A stretch of DNA of 10,051 bases from Ruminiclostridium sp. Lineage in GTDB: Bacteria; Bacillota; Clostridia; Oscillospirales; Oscillospiraceae. The stretch lies in contig JAFZEB010000100.1 of NCBI GenBank assembly GCA_017560855.1, positions 1 to 10,051 on the forward strand. The letters run 5' to 3'. Position 1 is the stretch's first letter; the number at the start of each line of letters is the position of its first letter. A program made the translations under genes and the position numbers. The notes under the pieces are model-generated. The model saw only the letters and a program-made list of their open reading frames with translations, was not told the origin of the DNA and did no database searches. Shown here in pieces: positions 4,422 through 10,051 of this stretch.

Positions 4422-4940
4422 TTACATGTCTCCGTTCAGGATGACCTGCTTGTTCTGGATGAAGTACTCGATGCCGGAGTACACGGTGGTGATGACGATG
4501 ACGGCCACGCAGATCAGGTTCAGCAGATCGCCGGGGACGGCCAGCATCAGGATGATGCCCACCATGGTGGAGGCGGTCTTCACCTTACCGGACTTACCGG
4601 CGGCGATGACCAGGCCCTGCTCCACCGCCACCAGACGGAGACCGGTGACGGCAAACTCACGGGCCAGGACGATGAAGAAGGCCCAGCCGGGCATCCAGCC
4701 CACCTCCACAAACCAGGCCATGGCGGACATGACCAGAAGCTTGTCGGCCAAGGGGTCCATGAACTTGCCGAAATCGGTGACCAAGTGATACTTGCGGGCC
4801 ACATAGCCGTCCACAAAGTCGGTGACGCTGGCCACGATGAAGACGGCCAGAGCGGGGATGGTACGGCCCAGGTAGAGCAGAACGATAAACACCGGGATCA
4901 GGACCACCCGGATCATGGTGAGTTTGTTGGCGGTATTCAT
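4422..4940 (-). CDS. pgsA: CDP-diacylglycerol--glycerol-3-phosphate 3-phosphatidyltransferase
   Basis: The enzyme transfers phosphatidyl from CDP-diacylglycerol to glycerol-3-phosphate, giving phosphatidylglycerophosphate, the committed step to phosphatidylglycerol and cardiolipin in the cytoplasmic membrane. The CDP-alcohol phosphatidyltransferase signature DGx2ARx8Gx3Dx3D is complete (Asp44-Gly45, Ala48-Arg49, Gly58, Asp62, Asp66). The 172 residues contain several membrane helices, and the length is normal for PgsA. GAGGAG lies just upstream, and the start codon is 2 nt after the rimO stop. It is the last gene before the TTCG terminator. Assignment as PgsA rather than another CDP-alcohol transferase rests on overall sequence and the usual rimO/recA/pgsA neighbourhood of Firmicutes. 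Confidence 0.93.
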   Translation of the reverse strand: MNTANKLTMIRVVLIPVFIVLLYLGRTIPALAVFIVASVTDFVDGYVARKYHLVTDFGKFMDPLADKLLVMSAMAWFVEVGWMPGWAFFIVLAREFAVTGLRLVAVEQGLVIAAGKSGKVKTASTMVGIILMLAVPGDLLNLICVAVIVITTVYSGIEYFIQNKQVILNGDM

Positions 4941-4942
4941 GG

Positions 4943-6277
4943 TTACTCCTCCTCGTTGGCAATGACGCCGATGAGCTCGCCGTCATAGGTGCTGGTGATC
5001 TTCACCCGGTAGAAGTCGCCGGGGCGGACGCCGCCCTCTTCGCCTTCGAAGTGGACGATGCCGTCGATGCCGGGGGAGTCATACTCACTGCGGCCAAAGA
5101 AGAGCTCGGTCTCGTCGTCGTAGCCCTCGCACAGGACGGTCATCTCCCGGCCCACCTGGTTCTCGCAGTACTCGTCCACCACCCGCATCTGCAGGTCGGT
5201 GAGCAGCTCCAGACGGCGGCGCTTCACATCCTCGTCCACCTGGTCTTCCATAGCCCCGGCCACGCTGCCCGGCTCGGGAGAGTAGGCAAAGACACCGGCA
5301 CGCTCCAGCTTGTACTCCAGCAGGAACTCGCACAGCTCCTCGAACTCCTCATCGGTCTCCCCGGGGAAGCCGGTGATGAGGCTGGTGCGGATGACCAGGT
5401 TGGGGATGCGCTCTCTCAGCTTGGTGAAGAGGGCGCGGATCTCCGCGCCGGTGCCACGGCGGTTCATGGCCTTCAGGACCCGGTCGTTGATGTGCTGGAT
5501 GGGCAGGTCGATGTACTTGACGATCTTGGGCTCGTTGGCGATGACCTCAATGAGCTCGTCGGTGATCATGTCGGGGTACAGATAGTGGAGGCGGACCCAC
5601 TCAATGCCCTCAATGGCGCACAGCTTGGGCAGCAGGTCGGCCAGGGCAGGACGGCCATAGAGATCCAGGCCGTAACGGGTGATGTCCTGGGCCACCACGA
5701 TGATCTCCTTCATACCGGCCTCGGCCAGGTTCCGGGCCTCTTCCAGAATGGCCTCCTCGGGACGGCTGCGGAACTTGCCCCGGATGTAGGGGATGACGCA
5801 GTAGGTGCAGCGGTTGTCGCAGCCCTCGGCGATGCGCAGCCAGGCCCAGTAATCGGAGGTGCAGACCACGCGGTCAGTTTCCGGAATGGGGGCGTGGATG
5901 TCGCCAAAGTGGGAGACGGTTTCGCCTTCTTCGATGCGGTTGATGATCTGGCCGATCTCCTCATAGCCGCCCACGCCGATGAATCCATCCACGTCGGGGC
6001 AGAGTTCTGCCATCTCGTCCTTCTTCCACTGGGCCATACAGCCGGTGACGATGATCTTCTGGATCTGACCGGCCTTCTTCATCTCCACCAGCTTTTCAAT
6101 TTCGCCCATGGCCTCGTCCCGGGCTTCCTGGAGGAAGCCGCAGGTGTTCACCACCACGGCGTCGCAGTCCTCGGAACCCAGGGCCACCTCATGGCCGGCC
6201 TCGTAGGTCTGCCAGATCATCTGCTCACAGTTGACCTGATTCTTGGCACAGCCAAGGGAAATAAATCCAACTTTCAT
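4943..6277 (-). CDS. rimO: Ribosomal protein S12 (Asp) methylthiotransferase RimO
   Basis: RimO is a radical-SAM enzyme that adds a methylthio group to a conserved aspartate of ribosomal protein S12. The 444 residues show the three-part layout: an N-terminal UPF0004 domain with cluster cysteines Cys10 (SLGC), Cys46 (NTCGF) and Cys80 (TGCMAQ); a radical-SAM core with Cys153, Cys157 and Cys160 (EGCDNRCTYCVIPYIRG); and a C-terminal TRAM domain from about residue 375. RTSLITGFPGETDEEFEEL is the usual core motif. AGGAGA lies 6 nt upstream of the ATG. The start overlaps the recX stop by 4 nt (ATGA) and the stop is 2 nt before pgsA. RimO rather than the tRNA enzyme MiaB is supported by SLGCAKNQVN and the length. 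Confidence 0.94.
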   Translation of the reverse strand: MKVGFISLGCAKNQVNCEQMIWQTYEAGHEVALGSEDCDAVVVNTCGFLQEARDEAMGEIEKLVEMKKAGQIQKIIVTGCMAQWKKDEMAELCPDVDGFIGVGGYEEIGQIINRIEEGETVSHFGDIHAPIPETDRVVCTSDYWAWLRIAEGCDNRCTYCVIPYIRGKFRSRPEEAILEEARNLAEAGMKEIIVVAQDITRYGLDLYGRPALADLLPKLCAIEGIEWVRLHYLYPDMITDELIEVIANEPKIVKYIDLPIQHINDRVLKAMNRRGTGAEIRALFTKLRERIPNLVIRTSLITGFPGETDEEFEELCEFLLEYKLERAGVFAYSPEPGSVAGAMEDQVDEDVKRRRLELLTDLQMRVVDEYCENQVGREMTVLCEGYDDETELFFGRSEYDSPGIDGIVHFEGEEGGVRPGDFYRVKITSTYDGELIGVIANEEE

Positions 6278-6909
6278 GTGTGTTCTCCTATGTGTGTGTC
6301 GTCAAAGTCCCGGCGGAAGGACTCAATGCCCCGGGAAACCTGGCCCCAGGTGAAGCCCCGGCGGATCAGTGCGTCGGAGACCTTCTTCACCTGTTTCCGG
6401 TCCTGGGGGGCTGTGAGTTTTTTCTCCAGGAAGCGGCGGATGCTGTCGTCGGGCTCTTCCAGCCCAGCCAGGGCCTCCTCCCAGTAATCCCGGGGGACCT
6501 GACGGCGGTAGAGCTCGTCCTTGATCTTATAGATGCCATAGCCCTTGGCCTGGTAGTGCCGGACCAGGGCCCTGGCGTATTCTTCATCGTTGAGGAGTCC
6601 AATGCGTTCCACCCAGTCCAGAATGTCCTGGACCTGGGCCTCGGTCCCTCCCTTGGCCAGGAGTTTCTCCCTGAGCTGTCCGGCGGACATCATTCGCCCG
6701 GTGAGAAGGCTCACTGCTTTCTCCCGGAGACCGGCCCCGAAGGCCGCCTCTTCCAGCTGGGCCAAGAGGTCATCCTCCAACTCCTTTCCCTGGTAGAGAG
6801 CGAAGTCAATGACCAGGCCCTCGGGGACCCGCAGGGACTTTCCTCCCTCCAATGTCAGGGTCCAGGGTTTCCCCGGCTGACTGGGCGGGAGAAGGGACTC
6901 AATCCTCAT
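6274..6909 (-). CDS. recX: Regulatory protein RecX
   Basis: RecX binds RecA and its filaments and limits recombinase activity. The 211 residues contain RecX-type three-helix repeats, seen in LLTGRMMSAGQLREKLLAKG followed by DWVERIGLLNDEEYARALVR, and KGYGIYKIKDELYRRQVPR, then a C-terminal repeat with DALIRRGFTWGQVSRGIE. About 60 N-terminal residues precede the repeats, as in other Firmicute RecX proteins. Its ATG lies inside the end of recA (11-nt overlap) with no clear ribosome binding site, so translation is probably coupled to recA, keeping RecX low relative to RecA. The stop overlaps the rimO start (ATGA). Confidence 0.92.
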   Translation of the reverse strand: MRIESLLPPSQPGKPWTLTLEGGKSLRVPEGLVIDFALYQGKELEDDLLAQLEEAAFGAGLREKAVSLLTGRMMSAGQLREKLLAKGGTEAQVQDILDWVERIGLLNDEEYARALVRHYQAKGYGIYKIKDELYRRQVPRDYWEEALAGLEEPDDSIRRFLEKKLTAPQDRKQVKKVSDALIRRGFTWGQVSRGIESFRRDFDDTHIGEHT

Positions 6910-8071
6910 CGTCGTCGAAGTCGTCTGCGCTTATATCAATGCCGCGGGGGGCGGGAGCTGCCGCCTTGGGCTGGGCAGAATGGGTGATGGTTTCCTCCTG
7001 GGGGGCACGGCCGGCCGCACGGGCGGCGGCCTGGGCCTGGGCGCTCAGGAGCTTGAAGGAGTTCACCCGAATCTGCTCCTCCACCTGGTCGCAGATCTCA
7101 GGATTCTCCATGAAGTACTGCTTCACGGAGTCACGGCCCTGGCCGATGCGCTCGTCGCCCATAGAGAACCAGGAGCCGCTCTTGTGGACGATATCCAGCT
7201 TGACCGCCAGATCCACCAGCTCGGCGTACTTGGAGATACCCTCGCCGTACATGATGTCGAACTCGGCCTCCCGGAAGGGGGGAGCCACCTTGTTCTTGAC
7301 CACCTTGGCACGGGTGCGGTTGCCGATGACTTCGCCGCCCACCTTCAGGGCCTCCACCCGGCGCACGTCGATGCGGACAGAGGAGTAGAACTTCAGGGCA
7401 CGGCCGCCGGTGGTGACCTCGGGGTTGCCGTACATGACGCCCACCTTTTCACGGAGCTGGTTAATAAAGATGACCACGCAGTTGGTCTTGGCGATGGAGC
7501 CGGCCAGCTTACGGAGAGCCTGGCTCATGAGGCGGGCCAGGAGGCCCACGTGGGCGTCGCCCATGTCACCTTCAATTTCGGCACGGGGGACCAGAGCGGC
7601 CACGGAGTCCACCACGATGACGTCCAGTGCGCCGGAGCGGACCAGAGCCTCGCAGATCTCCAGACCCTGCTCACCGGTGTCGGGCTGGGCAATGAGCATG
7701 TCCTCAATGTTCACGCCCAGAGCACGGGCGTAGGTGGGGTCCAGGGCGTGTTCGGCGTCGATGAAGGCCACCTCGCCGCCCCGCTTCTGGGCTTCTGCCG
7801 CAATGTGCAGGGCCAGGGTGGTCTTACCGGAAGATTCAGGGCCGTAGATCTCAATGATACGGCCCCGGGGGACACCGCCGATGCCCAGGGCCAGGTCCAG
7901 AGCCAGAGAGCCGGTGGGGATGGCCTCCACCATGACCCGGCTGTTGTCGCCCAGGCGCATGATGGAGCCCTTGCCGTAGGCCCGCTCGATCTGGGCCATA
8001 GCGGTCTCCAGGGCTTTCTTCTTGTCAGAAGCCGGCGCTGCCGACTCTACCATTTTCTTTTTCTCTGCCAT
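6899..8071 (-). CDS. recA: Recombinase RecA
   Basis: RecA forms ATP-dependent filaments on single-stranded DNA, drives strand exchange and triggers the SOS response. The 390 residues carry the Walker A motif GPESSGKTT (residues 77-85), the Walker B segment VIVVDSVAAL (151-160), and the INQLREKVGVMYGNPEVTTG region (about 203-222) that includes DNA-binding loop L2. The protein ends in an acidic tail DISADDFDDDED after an Ala/Pro/Gln-rich linker. AAGGAGG lies just upstream of the ATG. The start codon directly abuts the prmC TAA (no gap), and recX overlaps the end. No Firmicute-type LexA box is visible upstream, so SOS control is not evident. The protein is somewhat longer than the usual 350 or so residues because of the C-terminal linker. 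Confidence 0.98.
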   Translation of the reverse strand: MAEKKKMVESAAPASDKKKALETAMAQIERAYGKGSIMRLGDNSRVMVEAIPTGSLALDLALGIGGVPRGRIIEIYGPESSGKTTLALHIAAEAQKRGGEVAFIDAEHALDPTYARALGVNIEDMLIAQPDTGEQGLEICEALVRSGALDVIVVDSVAALVPRAEIEGDMGDAHVGLLARLMSQALRKLAGSIAKTNCVVIFINQLREKVGVMYGNPEVTTGGRALKFYSSVRIDVRRVEALKVGGEVIGNRTRAKVVKNKVAPPFREAEFDIMYGEGISKYAELVDLAVKLDIVHKSGSWFSMGDERIGQGRDSVKQYFMENPEICDQVEEQIRVNSFKLLSAQAQAAARAAGRAPQEETITHSAQPKAAAPAPRGIDISADDFDDDED

Positions 8072-8980
8072 TTATGTTTCCTCCTTGGTGTCATGGAGCA
8101 TGTCAGGGATCTCTCGTTCTTTGGGGCGCATACCCTCCACCACACGGTCGATCTTGCCGGTGTCTCGGGTGATGCAGATGTTTTCATAGCCGGCCTTCAG
8201 CAGGATCATGGCCACGGCCTCGGACTGACCGATGCCCACCTCGAAAAGGATGCGGCCGCCGGGCTTCAGGGCAGGCTGCCACAGGGTGGCAATGGCCCGG
8301 TAGAAGTCCAGGCCGTCGTCGCCGCCGTCCAGGGCCATCATGGGCTCGAAGTTCTTTACAGAGTCGTCCAGGCCGGGGATGTCGCCGCTTGGGATGTAGG
8401 GGGGATTGCTCACCAGGATGTCGAAGTTGCCCAGGGCGGGGCTGGGAGCCTGCATGGCATCCCCCTTCAGATGGACCACCCGACCGGTGAGGTTGTGGCG
8501 GCGGATGTTCTTCTTGCACAGGTCCAGGGCCCCGTCGGACAGGTCCACCAGGACGGCCCGGGTATTCTTGAACCGCTGGGCAATGGAGATGCCTACACAG
8601 CCGGAACCGGCGCACAGGTCCAGAACACGGGTGTTGCCCTCCACGCCCTTCAGGCAGGCAATGGCTCGATGGGCCAGGACCTCGGTGTCCACCCGGGGGA
8701 TGAGGACCTGGGGACCCACGTCAAAGGTCAGACCCAGGAAGGACCATTCCCCCACGATATAGGCCACGGGCTCGCCGTTGGCCCGACGCTGGAGCATCTG
8801 CTCCACGGTGGCCGCAATTTCATCGGTGGTGTACAGGTTCAGGTCCTGCAGGAGCTTTTCCGGGCTCTTCCCGGCAGCGGCGCAGATGAGTTCCCGGGCT
8901 TCCAGGCGGTTGGCCTCGATGCCCATGGCTCCCATGGCCTTGCTGGTATTCAAATACAGATCATGATATGTGATCGCCAT
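8072..8980 (-). CDS. prmC: Peptide chain release factor N5-glutamine methyltransferase PrmC
   Basis: PrmC methylates the glutamine of the GGQ motif in release factors RF1 and RF2 using S-adenosylmethionine. The 302 residues have an N-terminal helical substrate-binding domain, the loop IPRVDTE (94-100), the SAM-binding motif VLDLCAGSGCVGISIA (119-134) and the catalytic SNPPYIP motif (191-197). The ATG at 8980 was chosen because GGGGTG lies 6 nt upstream; an in-frame GTG six codons earlier (8998) has a poorer context. The stop directly abuts the recA start. Its usual partner prfA is not in the window. A gap of 59 nt with no terminator separates it from yqhQ, consistent with the same transcript. 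Confidence 0.94.
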   Translation of the reverse strand: MAITYHDLYLNTSKAMGAMGIEANRLEARELICAAAGKSPEKLLQDLNLYTTDEIAATVEQMLQRRANGEPVAYIVGEWSFLGLTFDVGPQVLIPRVDTEVLAHRAIACLKGVEGNTRVLDLCAGSGCVGISIAQRFKNTRAVLVDLSDGALDLCKKNIRRHNLTGRVVHLKGDAMQAPSPALGNFDILVSNPPYIPSGDIPGLDDSVKNFEPMMALDGGDDGLDFYRAIATLWQPALKPGGRILFEVGIGQSEAVAMILLKAGYENICITRDTGKIDRVVEGMRPKEREIPDMLHDTKEET

Positions 8981-9039
8981 AGTTCGCACCCCAATCACAA
9001 TAGAGTTTGTTGTTTTCGTTTGGTTTAATCGTCTGCCTT

Positions 9040-10035
9040 TTACCAGGCATCGTCGCCTTCATTTTTAGGAAGAACTCTTACCAGGGCCTCAATGGCCACT
9101 TCCAGCATGGAGTCGTCCGGCTCGAAGGTGGTGAAGTTCTGCATCCACAGGCCGGGGGCCGACAGGAAGCGGGTCACCGGGTTGTCGTGGCGGCCGATGA
9201 AGCGGTTGATCTCGTAGGTGACCGACACGATAAAGGGCAGCATCACCAGATGCAGAAGGATACGCACCAGAGCATTGGTGGCCACATCCCGGACTCCGGG
9301 CAGCTCAAAGACCACGCAGGAGGCCAGAATCGCAATGGCAATGACCACAAAGAGAAAGCTGGTGCCGCAGCGGGGATGGTGCCGGGGCATGGCCCGGGCG
9401 TTCTCCACGGTGAGCTCCAGACCCCGCTCGTAGCAGAAGATGGTCTTGTGCTCAGCGCCGTGGTACTCAAAGGTCCGCCGGATGTCCTTCATTTTTGAAC
9501 AGAAGTAAAGGTACAGGAAGAATATGATGAGCTTTACCACGCCTTCCAGCAGGTTCCGCAGCCACATGGGAGCATCCGGGAAGAAATACAGCAGCCCGGA
9601 GGTGGCCAGGGTGGGCAGAACGATAAAGAGGAAGAGGGACAGGCCAATGCCCAAAATCACCGCCACAGCCAGGATCCACTTCATGAGGGCCTCGCTGCCA
9701 AACTTGGCCTCGATCCACTTTTCGAATTTGGTGGGTTCTTCCTCCTCTTCCGGGTAGAACTCTGCCGACCACATGAGGGCCTTCATGCCGTTGACCAGGG
9801 AGCCCAGGAAGGTGAACACGCCCCGGATGAAGGGCAGACCCAGAATAGGGTGCTTGTCCTTGATGAGCTTCAGCTCATCCTCTTTGATCTCCAGACCACC
9901 CTCCTGGTTACGGACCACGATGGCCTGCTTCTGAGGCCCCCGCATCATGATGCCCTCGATGAGGGCCTGTCCGCCGATGGTGGTACGGAAGGTGCAGCTG
10001 TTGTTCTCTGCACCGCAGTTGTTTTTGTTTTCCAT
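9040..10035 (-). CDS. yqhQ: DUF1385 (YqhQ-family) membrane protein
   Basis: The 331 residues have the hallmarks of DUF1385: an N-terminal GGQALIEGIMMRGP motif (21-34), the central YHGAEHKTIFCYE motif, HPRCGTSF, and an SAPGLWMQNFTTFEPDD segment near the C-terminus. Four hydrophobic segments (about 117-150, 163-184, 227-246 and 257-276) place it in the cytoplasmic membrane. The conserved His/Glu/Cys residues suggest metal binding or catalysis, but the function of the family is unsettled. GGAG lies 5 nt upstream of the ATG. It commonly precedes prmC in Firmicutes, as here. Its promoter lies beyond the right edge of the window. Confidence 0.92.
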   Translation of the reverse strand: MENKNNCGAENNSCTFRTTIGGQALIEGIMMRGPQKQAIVVRNQEGGLEIKEDELKLIKDKHPILGLPFIRGVFTFLGSLVNGMKALMWSAEFYPEEEEEPTKFEKWIEAKFGSEALMKWILAVAVILGIGLSLFLFIVLPTLATSGLLYFFPDAPMWLRNLLEGVVKLIIFFLYLYFCSKMKDIRRTFEYHGAEHKTIFCYERGLELTVENARAMPRHHPRCGTSFLFVVIAIAILASCVVFELPGVRDVATNALVRILLHLVMLPFIVSVTYEINRFIGRHDNPVTRFLSAPGLWMQNFTTFEPDDSMLEVAIEALVRVLPKNEGDDAW

Positions 10036-10051
10036 AGTGTCTCCTATTTCC

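Noticed and set aside
5051..6487. Long plus-strand open frame antisense to rimO and recX
   Set aside because: It is a by-product of GC-rich codon use on the minus strand: its translation is rich in V, L, A, G, D, H and Q without domains, and the minus-strand RimO and RecX are unmistakable.
8623..8636. GAACACGGGTGTTG inside prmC as a possible SOS/LexA box for recA
   Set aside because: The half sites are 6 nt apart rather than the 4 of the Bacillus-type box, the right half lacks the final C, and it lies about 550 nt from the recA start within well-conserved prmC coding sequence.
8981..8998. Upstream GTG start for prmC
   Set aside because: It would add only six residues and lacks a spaced GGAGG-like site, while the ATG at 8980 has GGGGTG at good distance and gives the usual PrmC N-terminus.
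6980..9028. Long plus-strand open frame antisense to recA and prmC
   Set aside because: It has the same shadow composition (His/Gln/Gly/Val-rich, no motifs), while both minus-strand genes have full catalytic signatures.
1..10051. tRNA, rRNA, CRISPR array, transposase or phage genes
   Set aside because: No regularly spaced direct repeats, cloverleaf-like sequence, transposase motif or phage structural gene was seen on either strand; the holin-like peptide alone does not indicate a prophage.

Overview
The window looks like a chromosomal segment of an anaerobic gut Firmicute of the Oscillospiraceae type (Flavonifractor, Lawsonibacter or Pseudoflavonifractor-like). This is an inference from the gene order yqhQ-prmC-recA-recX-rimO-pgsA, the strong GGAGG ribosome binding sites, the protein sequences, and the GC-rich housekeeping genes next to an AT-richer stretch of secreted-protein genes. 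Almost everything is coded on the minus strand, so the window reads from right to left.

Right half (about 4384-10035), core genome: a tightly packed run of yqhQ (DUF1385 membrane protein), prmC (release-factor methyltransferase), recA, recX, rimO (ribosomal protein S12 methylthiotransferase) and pgsA (phosphatidylglycerophosphate synthase). From prmC onward every junction is an abutment, a 4- to 11-nt overlap or a 2-nt gap, so these genes are probably co-transcribed. A TTCG-loop intrinsic terminator ends the run after pgsA.

Middle (about 4143-4383): a spacer with a palindrome-rich element of the kind dispersed through genomes of this group, an A/T-rich quasi-palindrome, and the candidate promoter of an ECF sigma factor.

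Left-middle (726-4142): an ECF sigma factor, a translationally coupled one-TM DUF4367 protein (probable anti-sigma factor), and three genes for exported proteins of unknown function ending at an intrinsic terminator. The sigma gene and the first exported-protein gene are preceded by the same 70-nt arrangement: an A/T-rich 20-mer, 9 nt, TGTCCA, 17 nt, CGTTATAGTT, then ATGAAAG. The simplest reading is that the sigma factor activates its own gene and the secreted-protein cassette. A decayed coding remnant lies between the last secreted-protein gene and the terminator.

Left edge (1-700): a small four-helix membrane protein is driven by a perfect consensus sigma-A promoter overlapped by a perfect 20-bp GntR-like palindrome. 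Beyond it is what looks like a type I toxin-antitoxin locus: a plus-strand holin-like one-helix peptide gene (7-90) and, facing it, a short antisense RNA (about 173 to 82) with its own near-consensus promoter and terminator. The antisense promoter sits inside the terminator hairpin of the toxin mRNA.
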